Shown here in pieces: positions 27,489 to 36,831 of a DNA stretch of 64,000 nucleotides. The notes under the pieces are model-generated. The model was not told the origin of the DNA, ran no database searches, and saw only the letters and a program-made list of their open reading frames with translations. Every line of letters starts with the position of its first letter. The first letter of the stretch is position 1. Both the position numbers and the translations under genes were made by a program. Source of the DNA: Rufibacter roseus. Lineage in GTDB: Bacteria; Bacteroidota; Bacteroidia; Cytophagales; Hymenobacteraceae. Location of the stretch: the NCBI RefSeq assembly GCF_001647285.1, contig NZ_LRML01000001.1, positions 1 through 64,000 on the forward strand. Reading direction: 5' to 3'.

Positions 27489-30400
27489 ATGAAACGAGAT
27501 TTACCACTTAAGTTCCTTTTCAGTAATTACACCAAGAAGAACCGTGAGCTTTGGCTAAAGGTTTTTCTAGCAGGGTTCTGCTTTGTAATTACAGGAGGTC
27601 CCGTTCTGGCAGATGGAGAAAAGGCCAAAGTAAAGTCTACTAGCCTGCGCATAAATCCAAAACGAGCCAATGAAACTCATTCTGTCTATGTGTTTCAGGT
27701 AAAAGGCAGGGTGATTGATAGCAAAGGCGAAGCCTTGATAGGCGCCTCCATAAGCATAAAGGGAACTTCTCTGGGAACTACGACCGATTCTGAAGGTAAT
27801 TATACCTTAAATGCCCCCGATGAGAATAGTATTCTAGTGATCTCCTACTTAGGGTACCTTACACAGGAAATTTCTATCAATGGGAAAGCTAATATTAACG
27901 TGACTTTAGCCGAAGACCAGACAAAAGTGGACGAGGTCGTGGTGGTTGCCTATGGTACTCAACGTAAAATAAGTAATGTGGGTGCCCAGTCATCGGTCTC
28001 CGTAAAAGAGTTAGACCAGCCGGTAGCTAATATCAGTACTATGTTAGCTGGTCGTGTGGCCGGTGTAACAGGTGTTCAGCGTTCTGGCCAACCTGGTTAT
28101 GACGGAGCTGACATCTGGATTAGAGGTATTGCCTCATTAAGCGGTTCTAGTGCTCCGCTAGTTTTGGTAGACGGGGTGGAACGGTCTATGAATAACATTG
28201 ATCCTCAAGATGTTGAATCTTTTACTATCTTAAAAGATGCCTCTGCCACAGCCGTATATGGTGTTAGGGGAGCTAACGGGGTAATCCTTATCATGACAAA
28301 AAGAGGGGAGGAAGGCAAACCACGGGTAACCTTTGATTACAACCAGGGCATTACAGAGTTTACCAAGGTTCCTAAATTGATAGGTGGTGTAGATTATATG
28401 AATCTTGCAAATGAAGCAATCTATACTAGACGTATTCCCGGGGAAGATGTTCCTGTTCCCAGATATAGCCAAGAAATAATTGATAGAACCGCAAGCGGAG
28501 AAGATCCCTTTGTCTACCCAGATGTAAATTGGTTAGATGAGGTATTTGAAGACTATGGTCAAAACCGCAATGCTAACTTAAATGTTAGCGGCGGCTCTCC
28601 GCAGGCAAGATATTATGTCTCTTTGGGGTATTATGATGAGACGGGTTTGTTCAATACAGATGCCATCGCGCAATACAATGCCACTACACGGTTTACCAGA
28701 TATAATGTGACCTCAAATGTGGTGCTAGACTTGACTAAATCAACCAAAGTTGACTTGGGAATTCAAGGCTATATAGCTACCGGGAATTATCCTGCTGAGA
28801 ACGCAGCAACAATCTATAGTGCAGCTCTGGAAATAAGTCCTATAGAATATCCTGTTATGTACCCCGGAGGGCTAGTGCCAGGTAGAAGTTCAAACGGAGG
28901 GCAGCGGAATCCTTATGCAGATGCCGCTCTGAGAGGGTACCAGAATGAAAATAAAAACCAACTTTTCTCCAATCTTAGGTTGACTCAGGAACTAGGTGTT
29001 GTTACGGAAGGTCTTTCAGCAACCGCTATGTTTGCCTTTGATGCTTTCAACCAACATTATATCAGAAGAAGCAAGCGGGAAGATACTTGGATTGTAGACC
29101 CAGCCAACCCAAGAAACCCTGACGGAACGCTGAATCTAGGCACTGCTCCCACTTTTTCAGGACAGAACTTTTTGGCCTATGGCCGTGAAAACGGAGGAAA
29201 CAGAAGATTTTACATGGAGGGCGCCTTAAATTATGATAGATCTTTTGGCAAACACAGAATCAGTGGATTAGTGTTGGGTAACCGGTCAGATTATTCTAAT
29301 GCCTTTGCAAACAACTTTCAAGAATCCATCCCTTTCCGGACTGAAGGTATTGCCGGCCGTGGTACGTATTCATTTGATGACAGGTATTTTGCCGAAGTAA
29401 ATATTGGGTACAATGGCTCTGAAAACTTTGATCCAAATAAAAGGTACGGCTTCTTTCCAGCCTTTGGGGTAGGTTGGGTTGTATCAAATGAAAAGTTCTT
29501 TGAGCCCTTGGCCAATACTATCAATTTCTTAAAGTTAAGATACTCGGATGGTAAAGTGGGTTCTGATTCCGGCGCCGGTAGATTTGCTTACATGAGTAAT
29601 GTGGACGGTGGCCGTGGCTACACGTTTGGCAGAAACAGAGGGGGCATAGGTGGCATAGTTGAGCTAACATATGGCGTAGCTGTTACCTGGGTAGAAGCAC
29701 GTAAGCAAGACGTTGGCATTGAAATAAATGCCTTCAACAGCAGCTTAGGAATTATTTTTGACGTTTTCAAAGACCGCAGAGAAGGAGCTTTTGTTACAAG
29801 AGGAGATGTGCCTGCTTATGTAGGATTAACGTCAATTCCTTCTGGAAACCTAGGGATTGTAGAGAACAAGGGGTTTGACGGTACAATCATCTATGATAAA
29901 AACATAGGCGATTTCTCCATGGGCTTTAGAGGTACATTCTCTTATAACAGAAATAAAATCATAGAAAATGACCAGGCACCACAACTTTATCCTTGGTTAG
30001 AAAGAAGAGGGGCGCCTCTATTAGCAAGTTGGGGCTATACCGCTGAAGGACTATACAGTTATGAGGACGATGTGAACGGTGATGGATTCATTACGCCAGA
30101 TGATGGGGACCAATATCCGGTTCAGTTTGGCAGAGTTCAACCTGGCGATATCAAATTCAAAGATTTGAATGGAGATGGCCGCATTGATGCCAATGATATT
30201 TCCCAAATAGGCCAAGGCGATGTGCCTGCTCTTACCTATGGTTTTGGGACAAGCTTAGGCTATAAAGGATTAGATATCAGTATGTTTTTCCAAGGGCAAG
30301 CCGAGGCAGATATAGTACTGGAAGGACGAAGCATCAGAGCATTTAGCGGTGATGGCGGCGGTGAAAACTTATATGCCATAGCCTTAGACCGCTGGACCGA

Positions 30401-30722
30401 AGAGAACCCCAATCCTGATGCTTTTTATCCAAGATTGTCCTACGGCTCTGGTGCTAACGGCAGCAGCAACAACAACCAATTTAGTAGTTGGTGGGTGAAA
30501 GAGATTGATTTCCTAAGATTGAAAACTGCTGAAATTGGGTACACTATTCCAAGCGAAGTTTCTGGAAAAATAGGAATTGGGAATGCCCGTGTTTATCTAA
30601 GAGGAGTGAACCTGTTAACCTTCAGCAATTTCAAATTGTGGGATCCTGAGTTGCTTACCAGAAATGGAGCAAGATACCCTAATATTTCAGTCTATTCCTT
30701 AGGCTTTAACCTCCAATTCTAA
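27489..30722 (+). CDS. SusC/RagA-type TonB-linked outer-membrane transporter
   Basis: I start the gene at ATG 27489; the frame is open from TTG 27447, but the extra 14 residues are lysine-rich and unneeded. The 1077-residue product has a late signal segment (LWLKVFLAGFCFVITGGPVLA, about 22-42). A carboxypeptidase-regulatory-like domain follows (FQVKGRVIDSKGEALIGASISIKG), then a TonB box (DEVVVVAYGTQ), a plug with SSAPLVLVDGVERSMNNID and TILKDASATAVYGVRGANGVILIMTK, and a beta-barrel ending LGFNLQF. It has no STN domain. Together with susD 10 bp downstream it forms the import complex of the large mannan cluster. It belongs to a different subtype from the first SusC, which suggests import of a different oligosaccharide. 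Confidence 0.94.
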   Translation: MKRDLPLKFLFSNYTKKNRELWLKVFLAGFCFVITGGPVLADGEKAKVKSTSLRINPKRANETHSVYVFQVKGRVIDSKGEALIGASISIKGTSLGTTTDSEGNYTLNAPDENSILVISYLGYLTQEISINGKANINVTLAEDQTKVDEVVVVAYGTQRKISNVGAQSSVSVKELDQPVANISTMLAGRVAGVTGVQRSGQPGYDGADIWIRGIASLSGSSAPLVLVDGVERSMNNIDPQDVESFTILKDASATAVYGVRGANGVILIMTKRGEEGKPRVTFDYNQGITEFTKVPKLIGGVDYMNLANEAIYTRRIPGEDVPVPRYSQEIIDRTASGEDPFVYPDVNWLDEVFEDYGQNRNANLNVSGGSPQARYYVSLGYYDETGLFNTDAIAQYNATTRFTRYNVTSNVVLDLTKSTKVDLGIQGYIATGNYPAENAATIYSAALEISPIEYPVMYPGGLVPGRSSNGGQRNPYADAALRGYQNENKNQLFSNLRLTQELGVVTEGLSATAMFAFDAFNQHYIRRSKREDTWIVDPANPRNPDGTLNLGTAPTFSGQNFLAYGRENGGNRRFYMEGALNYDRSFGKHRISGLVLGNRSDYSNAFANNFQESIPFRTEGIAGRGTYSFDDRYFAEVNIGYNGSENFDPNKRYGFFPAFGVGWVVSNEKFFEPLANTINFLKLRYSDGKVGSDSGAGRFAYMSNVDGGRGYTFGRNRGGIGGIVELTYGVAVTWVEARKQDVGIEINAFNSSLGIIFDVFKDRREGAFVTRGDVPAYVGLTSIPSGNLGIVENKGFDGTIIYDKNIGDFSMGFRGTFSYNRNKIIENDQAPQLYPWLERRGAPLLASWGYTAEGLYSYEDDVNGDGFITPDDGDQYPVQFGRVQPGDIKFKDLNGDGRIDANDISQIGQGDVPALTYGFGTSLGYKGLDISMFFQGQAEADIVLEGRSIRAFSGDGGGENLYAIALDRWTEENPNPDAFYPRLSYGSGANGSSNNNQFSSWWVKEIDFLRLKTAEIGYTIPSEVSGKIGIGNARVYLRGVNLLTFSNFKLWDPELLTRNGARYPNISVYSLGFNLQF

Positions 30723-30732
30723 TTCTCAGAAA

Positions 30733-32556
30733 ATGAAAAAGATAAAATCAATAATACTTGTAGGCTTGCTTACAAGTCTGAACTTCTCTTGCAACGATGA
30801 TTTCCTGGATCAGGTCCCAGATGACCGCTTAACACTAGAATCTACTTTTAAGAACAGGAATACAGTAGAGCAATACTTGGCCAACGTGTATTCTCAGATT
30901 CCAGATGATTTTAGTCAAAGAAATTTGGGTGGCGATGGAAACGTGGGTCCTTGGTTGGCCGCTTCTGATGAAGCAGAATATGTATGGGGCTTTGTAGGGA
31001 GTAACTCGGTTAACATTGGTGCTTGGGATCCAACTTCTGGCTTTGTCAATTCCATTTGGTCTAATTTCTACAGAGGCATCAGAAGAGCTAATGTGTTTAT
31101 AGAAAACGCAGATCAATGCACTGACTGTGGAGCTGATGGAGAAATTGTAAAACGATATAAAGCTGAAGCCAGAGCGTTAAGAGGCTTGTATTACTACTAC
31201 CTCATGCGGCTATACGGTCCGGTAGTGTTAGTCGGAAATGAGTCTATTCCGGTAGATGCCCCTACTGACGAATTAAAGAAGCCAAGAAATACCTTTGATG
31301 AGTGTGTGGCATACGTGGTGGCTGAACTTAACGCGGCAGCGGCAGATCTCCCTGCCGTAGCTTCAGAGCAAAATTATGGTCGCATGACTAAGTCTTATGC
31401 AGAAGCTATAAAGTCTCAGGTGTTATTGTTGGCTGCCAGTCCGTTATTCAATGGTAACACAGATTATGCCTCATTAGTTGGGCCAGATGGAAAGCAGTTG
31501 ATCAACCAGCAATATGACGTCAATAAATGGAAATTAGCTGCTGATGCGGCCAAAGCCTTTATTGATGTTTACGTACCGGGCACTTATGATTTGTATAGAA
31601 AAAATAACGCCCAAGGTCAGTTTGATCCTTACCTCTCCACCCGTGATGTGTTTCTTGATGAGTGGAACAAGGAAATTATCTATGCTAGAGTAGACGCGGG
31701 TGTCAACCCTAGGCAATATGAAATGACCCCTTTTCATGCAGGATCACAGGCAGAAGCAAAAGGTTCTGGTGGCTTAGGCGCAACCCAACATATTGTAGAT
31801 GCTTATTTCACTGCCAACGGAAGGTCAATTGATGATCCACTGTCTGGGTACAAATCATCTGGTTTTTCAAACTTCAGGGCTCCTAATGATACAGAAGCCA
31901 GACAAGTGTACAATCAGTGGGTTAATAGAGAGCCACGGTTTTATGTAGGTATCACTTATGATAACAGCCTCTGGTTGAATAGAAATACCGGAAATATTGT
32001 AACCAGAACATGGTTTAATGGCAATTCCGGTGTGAATTCTGGAGGGGGGAATGATTATACCCCTACTGGTTATATTGTAAGGAAAAACATGGCCACTGGC
32101 GACTGGCGCAATAATGGTAGGTCTTATGTAATGCTCCGTTTGGCAGAGATCTATTTAAATTATGCAGAAGCCTTGAATGAATATAACCCCGGTCATCCTG
32201 ATATTCTTAAATATGTCAACCTCATCAGAAGCCGAGCTGGTATTCCAGAATATGGTTCTGCTGACCTGGAGGCACCTAGTGGTCAGGCCGCTGTAAGAGA
32301 AGCCATCTGGAAAGAGCGCAGAGTAGAACTTGCTTTTGAAAACGTGCGGTATTTCGATGCACGGAGATGGAAAATTGCCGAAACGGCTTTCGACGGTCCT
32401 ACTTATGGACTTAATATTCGGGCCAACGACATTAATAATTTCTATGACAAAGTAGCATTTGAGACTCGGGTTTTTAACAAAAGGCACTATCTGTGGCCCA
32501 TTCCTCAAAGTGAGATGAACATAAATCAGCAACTGGTGCAAAACACCGGCTGGTAA
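30733..32556 (+). CDS. SusD/RagB-type glycan-binding lipoprotein
   Basis: The 607-residue product has a lipoprotein signal (SLNFSC, Cys20) and SusD signatures: the early DDFLDQVPDDRLTLESTF, RYKAEARALRGLYYYYLMRLYGPVVL, MLRLAEIYLNYAEALNEYNP, WKERRVELAFENVRYFDARRWK and HYLWPIPQSEM near the end. It is the surface lid of the SusC encoded just upstream. A hairpin at 32563-32600 follows its stop and probably lowers expression of the downstream genes relative to susCD. Confidence 0.95.
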   Translation: MKKIKSIILVGLLTSLNFSCNDDFLDQVPDDRLTLESTFKNRNTVEQYLANVYSQIPDDFSQRNLGGDGNVGPWLAASDEAEYVWGFVGSNSVNIGAWDPTSGFVNSIWSNFYRGIRRANVFIENADQCTDCGADGEIVKRYKAEARALRGLYYYYLMRLYGPVVLVGNESIPVDAPTDELKKPRNTFDECVAYVVAELNAAAADLPAVASEQNYGRMTKSYAEAIKSQVLLLAASPLFNGNTDYASLVGPDGKQLINQQYDVNKWKLAADAAKAFIDVYVPGTYDLYRKNNAQGQFDPYLSTRDVFLDEWNKEIIYARVDAGVNPRQYEMTPFHAGSQAEAKGSGGLGATQHIVDAYFTANGRSIDDPLSGYKSSGFSNFRAPNDTEARQVYNQWVNREPRFYVGITYDNSLWLNRNTGNIVTRTWFNGNSGVNSGGGNDYTPTGYIVRKNMATGDWRNNGRSYVMLRLAEIYLNYAEALNEYNPGHPDILKYVNLIRSRAGIPEYGSADLEAPSGQAAVREAIWKERRVELAFENVRYFDARRWKIAETAFDGPTYGLNIRANDINNFYDKVAFETRVFNKRHYLWPIPQSEMNINQQLVQNTGW

Positions 32557-32562
32557 CTGGAA

Positions 32563-32600
32563 GGCTAAGTTCAGGAAGTAATGAATTTCTGAACTTAGCC
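32563..32600 (+). terminator. Hairpin after susD
   Basis: GGCTAAGTTCAG (32563-32574) pairs exactly with CTGAACTTAGCC (32589-32600). It begins 7 bp after the susD stop. No long T run follows, so attenuation or mRNA 3'-end protection is as likely as full termination. Confidence 0.65.
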
Positions 32601-32665
32601 ATCATTAACGTCTTAAAATTCTACAATTATCCTCAGATTTTTCATGTGTTCTTAAATAATCATAT

Positions 32666-35600
32666 ATGAAACAAAAATTACAATTCGTAAGGATGGTTTT
32701 CTGTACAATGCTATTTATTAGCGTATTACATAAAGCCACTGCGCAGGATGATCTCACGGCAAATGGAGGAGTTTTGACCGTATTACAAGAAAATGACGGT
32801 GGGCAAACTTCCAGAGAAGGTTCATCTAAAGTTATTGATAATGATGCCAGTACAAAGTTTTTGTCGCACTGGCCAGATGCGCAGTGGTTACAGTTCCAAT
32901 TAACCGAACCAGCTGCAGTTGGAGCCTATTCCCTTACTTCAGCAGATGATGCGCCAGAACGTGATCCTAAGGATTGGAAACTGGAAGGGTCAAACAATGG
33001 GACCACTTGGGTAGAACTTGACTCACGCACAGAAGAGCTGTTTACAGAGCGTTTCCAAACAAAAACATACCATATAAGTAATACAACGCCCTACGCATAC
33101 TATCGCTTCAATATCTCAGCTTTAAATGGTGCGGGCACTTTCCAAATGGCTGAATGGCGGCTCTTTGAGGCAGTCAAAAATCCTGATATTACCGCTAGAG
33201 GTGGTACTTTGACCGTATTACAGGAAAATGATGGAGGGCGAGGAGCCGGGGAGGGATCGCCGAAGGTAATTGATAATAACCCAGGCTCAAAGTTTCTTTC
33301 GCACTGGCCAGGTTCACAGTGGCTGCGTCTTCAGTTGAACGCACCTGCTATAGTGGGAACCTATACGCTGGTTTCAGGTAACGATGCTCCGGAGAGGGAC
33401 CCCAAAAACTGGACACTGGAGGGATCAAACAATGGTAATGACTGGACTGTGCTTGATACGCGCACGGGAGAGACTTTCTCTCAGCGGATTCAAGCAAAGA
33501 GCTACGCCATCACGAATACAACTCCTTATGCGTACTACCGCCTCAATATCTCAGCTCTGAATGGGAGCGGCACTTTCCAGCTGGGAGAGTGGCGACTCTT
33601 TGAAGGTGATGCAATTGTAGCGCCAACAGCGTTGAACGCATTAGCTTCCGCTGGTGATGAAGTTTATTTGTCATGGACTGACTTAAGTGCAAATGAAACT
33701 GGATTTGAAGTGGAGCGCTCTGTGGATGGCACAAATTTCACACCAATAGCCACAGTAGCGGCTAATACAAATATTTATTTTGATAGAGGCCTAACCCAGA
33801 ATACAAACTATTACTACCGGGTCAGGACTATTGGAGCCGAGATGAATTCAAGCTATTCTGTTATGAGTAGTACCAGAACACTAAATTATAGTGGTGCTTT
33901 GGTTGATTTGACAGACAACGGAGGCAAACTGACAGTTTCTAAAGAAAATACAAACCAGTTAAATGAAAACTCCACAAAACTGATTGACAATAGTTTTCAA
34001 ACCAAGTTTTTGGCCGGGGGTATTCCATCGCCGGTAAAATTATGGGTGCAGTATGAATCTTCTACGTCATCAGATATTGTTACTAAATATACCATAGTTT
34101 CAGGAAATGACGCCCCTGAGAGAGATGCTAAAAACTGGACATTTCAAGGGTCGGTTAACGGAACAGATTGGACAGTCCTTGATACGCGGGTAAACCAAAT
34201 TTTTGCCGGTCGTAACTTTGAAAGGTCTTTTTCCTTCTCCAACAATAGGCCATTCAAATATTACAAGTTAGATATAACGGCCAACAATGGCTCAGGTGAT
34301 GCCGTCCAGATTTCTGAACTCCAAATCTGGGGAATTCCTCAGAATGCCCCAGCCGTACCCGGCAATTTAAGGCTTACCAACCCAACAGAAAGTACACTTA
34401 CCCTTAATTGGAACGATGTGGCCAGCGAGACAGGGTATGAGATCTGGCGTTCAACAGACGGCACTGCTTTCACCAGGTTGAATGCAGTTGCTGCCGGTAC
34501 CACCACTTTTACAGATACCAATCTGGGTGTACTAGCCACTTACCATTACCGGGTAAGGGCAATGAGTGCTTCTGGTAATTCTATTTTCTCACCCACTGTC
34601 ACCGGAACTACTTTGTATGATGAGAGATTGCCTTTGCCAGCAGAGAATCTAGTGGCCACTTCCTTGTCAGAAAACCAGGTGAAATTAGACTGGACAGATC
34701 GTGCTGAAAACGAAACCGGGTTTCAGATTGAGCGGTCTACCAACGGGACCTCATATGCATTAATCCAAACCGTAGACGCTGATGTAGCCACTTATACAGA
34801 CGAAGGACTTAAACTAGCCACTCGATATTATTACAGAGTAAGGCCTATTAATGAGTACAGCCAATCATCAGGAATCAGTGCGCCATATTCTCCTGTGGCT
34901 GAAGCCATTACCAATGGCTCCAACCAAGCACCTGCTATGGCTGAAATAGCTGATCAGAGAAGCTGTAATGTGGTAGACGCCTACACAATTCCTTTAGAGG
35001 GTTTAGTTTCAGAGCCAGGTCAGAATTTAACGCTTTCTGTTTCCACCAACAGAAGTGCACTCTTCAGTGAATTGTCAGTAAGTGCTGTTGAGAACGGAAA
35101 AGCAACTTTAACCTACAAACTGGTGGATGGTCAACCCGGTGAAGCCACTGTGACAGTGACCGTGAAGGATGATGGCGGCACTTTAAATAATGGCACTGAT
35201 ACTTTTGCCAGGACTTTCAAGATCACTTCCTATGAACTGAATATGAGCATTTCCGCAGACCGCAACGGGAAAGTGCCAAGAGGCGAGACTATCCAATTAA
35301 CGGTGGAAAGTGAGCCAGGATATACCTACACTTGGGCAGATGGGCCCGGTATTGTCAGTGGCCAAAATAGTAATGTATTGACTGTCAAACCAACCCAGGG
35401 GTATGTCTATAAAGTAACCGGCAGCACAGCCGAAGGTTGTACGAGAGAAGTTGAGTTTACGGTGCTAGTAGAGGGTGGCGTTGGGTTAGAGGCCAATAAC
35501 ATTCTAACGCCTAATGGAGATGGTAAAAACGATGTGTGGGTAATCTGGAACATCAATACCTTCCCCGGAAATAAGATTAAAGTTTTTGATACTGCTGGAA

Positions 35601-35749
35601 GAGTGGTGTTTGAAGCAGAGAATTATGCCAATGACTGGAATGGTACCTACCAAGGGTCCTCGTTAGCTCACGGAGTTTATTACTATGTGATTGACTTAGG
35701 TTCTGGTATTCCTCCGGCAAAGGGAGCCTTAACTATTATCCGCGATTAA
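32666..35749 (+). CDS. Secreted discoidin/FN3 multi-domain protein with T9SS type B sorting domain
   Basis: The 1027-residue product has a signal peptide (to about 26). Visible modules, in order: two closely similar discoidin (F5/8 type C)-like domains (about 28-172 and 174-315, each with SKVIDN or PKVIDN, KFLSHWP and APERDPK), FN3 (about 320-408), a third discoidin-like domain (about 415-556), two FN3 (about 560-650 and 655-747), a cadherin/Ig-like domain (about 754-855), a PKD-like domain (about 857-935) and a gliding-motility-type C-terminal domain (about 942-1027, NILTPNGDGKNDVW to the end). No catalytic domain is seen. It is probably a surface glycan-binding or adhesin protein exported by the T9SS. 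The PorP/SprF gene begins 13 bp downstream, the usual partner of type B cargo. Confidence 0.85.
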   Translation: MKQKLQFVRMVFCTMLFISVLHKATAQDDLTANGGVLTVLQENDGGQTSREGSSKVIDNDASTKFLSHWPDAQWLQFQLTEPAAVGAYSLTSADDAPERDPKDWKLEGSNNGTTWVELDSRTEELFTERFQTKTYHISNTTPYAYYRFNISALNGAGTFQMAEWRLFEAVKNPDITARGGTLTVLQENDGGRGAGEGSPKVIDNNPGSKFLSHWPGSQWLRLQLNAPAIVGTYTLVSGNDAPERDPKNWTLEGSNNGNDWTVLDTRTGETFSQRIQAKSYAITNTTPYAYYRLNISALNGSGTFQLGEWRLFEGDAIVAPTALNALASAGDEVYLSWTDLSANETGFEVERSVDGTNFTPIATVAANTNIYFDRGLTQNTNYYYRVRTIGAEMNSSYSVMSSTRTLNYSGALVDLTDNGGKLTVSKENTNQLNENSTKLIDNSFQTKFLAGGIPSPVKLWVQYESSTSSDIVTKYTIVSGNDAPERDAKNWTFQGSVNGTDWTVLDTRVNQIFAGRNFERSFSFSNNRPFKYYKLDITANNGSGDAVQISELQIWGIPQNAPAVPGNLRLTNPTESTLTLNWNDVASETGYEIWRSTDGTAFTRLNAVAAGTTTFTDTNLGVLATYHYRVRAMSASGNSIFSPTVTGTTLYDERLPLPAENLVATSLSENQVKLDWTDRAENETGFQIERSTNGTSYALIQTVDADVATYTDEGLKLATRYYYRVRPINEYSQSSGISAPYSPVAEAITNGSNQAPAMAEIADQRSCNVVDAYTIPLEGLVSEPGQNLTLSVSTNRSALFSELSVSAVENGKATLTYKLVDGQPGEATVTVTVKDDGGTLNNGTDTFARTFKITSYELNMSISADRNGKVPRGETIQLTVESEPGYTYTWADGPGIVSGQNSNVLTVKPTQGYVYKVTGSTAEGCTREVEFTVLVEGGVGLEANNILTPNGDGKNDVWVIWNINTFPGNKIKVFDTAGRVVFEAENYANDWNGTYQGSSLAHGVYYYVIDLGSGIPPAKGALTIIRD

Positions 35750-35762
35750 AACTTTAAGCGTT

Positions 35763-36683
35763 ATGAAAAAGATATATAACATGAAAAAAGGTCTGCCTTT
35801 CTTTCTCCTTCTCTTCTGCTGCGTGTCTCTGGTAAGGCAGGGTGTCGCCCAAATTAACCCTTTGAAGGCAATTTATTTTCAGAATCAATATCTGGCAAAT
35901 CCGGCAATGGCGGGTTTAAAAGAGGGGCTTAGGTTAAACTTGCATTACCGCAACCAGTGGGGGAGTATTCCTGAGGCTCCTGCCACAGAGGCTATAACGG
36001 CTGATTATAGCCTTAATAGTACAGTAGGGCTTGGCCTCAATCTAGGGCAAACCAGAGAAGGAGTAATGAAGAGATCTAGAGCCATGGCGACCTACTCTTA
36101 TCACCTTCCTCTAAACGAAGGAAACCGTAAATTGCATTTCGGATTGTCAGCAGGGATAGTGAATGAGCAGATCGATATGGATGAAGTGGTAGGCGATGCG
36201 GATGATAACACTGTGACGCGATTCAACGACCAGAAACCTTATTTTGAGGGTGAAGTAGGAGTTGCCTATACGGATGATAAACTCACGGTTCAAGGTTCAT
36301 TTCCCAATATCAGAGCTTTCCTAGATAAGAGCCTAAATGAGAGTAATACCATCAACCGTTCTACCTACTTTGCTGCTGCCAGTTATAGAATAACCCTCGG
36401 ATCGGGTGTTGGGGTAGAGCCTAAAGTCGTCTATCGGGGAGTGAAAGGGTTTGATGACCTCATTGATGCAGGTGCTAACCTGACCTTTGTTGATAATCAA
36501 TTCAATTTGTTTGGTATGTACCACAGCTCTAAGAATGTTACCTTCGGTTTTGGTGCGGACGTTAAAAGGAAATTAGCCCTCACCGGAATGTATACCACCG
36601 GCTCTTCGGCTATGAATAGCCTTGAGGGGGTGAAGGGTAGTTTTGAACTCGGCCTCAGGGTGTCACTCTGGAGCGCGCAATAG
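35763..36683 (+). CDS. PorP/SprF-family T9SS outer-membrane protein
   Basis: The 306-residue product has a signal peptide; ATG 35784 (MKKGLPFFLLLFCC) would give a cleaner one than ATG 35763. The mature start INPLKAIYFQNQYLANPAMAGLKEGLRLNLHYRNQW is the family signature of PorP/SprF beta-barrels. SprF-like members support secretion or surface attachment of specific type B cargo, and this gene directly follows such a cargo gene. It is therefore most likely a dedicated partner of the discoidin/FN3 protein rather than a core T9SS component. A hairpin (36731-36769) follows. Confidence 0.9.
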   Translation: MKKIYNMKKGLPFFLLLFCCVSLVRQGVAQINPLKAIYFQNQYLANPAMAGLKEGLRLNLHYRNQWGSIPEAPATEAITADYSLNSTVGLGLNLGQTREGVMKRSRAMATYSYHLPLNEGNRKLHFGLSAGIVNEQIDMDEVVGDADDNTVTRFNDQKPYFEGEVGVAYTDDKLTVQGSFPNIRAFLDKSLNESNTINRSTYFAAASYRITLGSGVGVEPKVVYRGVKGFDDLIDAGANLTFVDNQFNLFGMYHSSKNVTFGFGADVKRKLALTGMYTTGSSAMNSLEGVKGSFELGLRVSLWSAQ

Positions 36684-36730
36684 TTTCCTGTTATTTTACA
36701 TCTAAATCTAATTAGTCCCGAAAAATAATT

Positions 36731-36769
36731 GTCCCCAATACTCGGTTCTTTAGACCGTGTATTGGGGAC
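36731..36769. terminator. Hairpin after the PorP/SprF gene
   Basis: GTCCCCAATACTCGGT (36731-36746) pairs at 15 of 16 positions with 36754-36769. It separates the susCD/adhesin genes from the GH92 gene downstream. Confidence 0.7.
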
Positions 36770-36831
36770 TCTAGTGGGATCATACCTAATATTCCAAATA
36801 AGCCATTGGGCTACAGCAAAGCTTAATTTTA

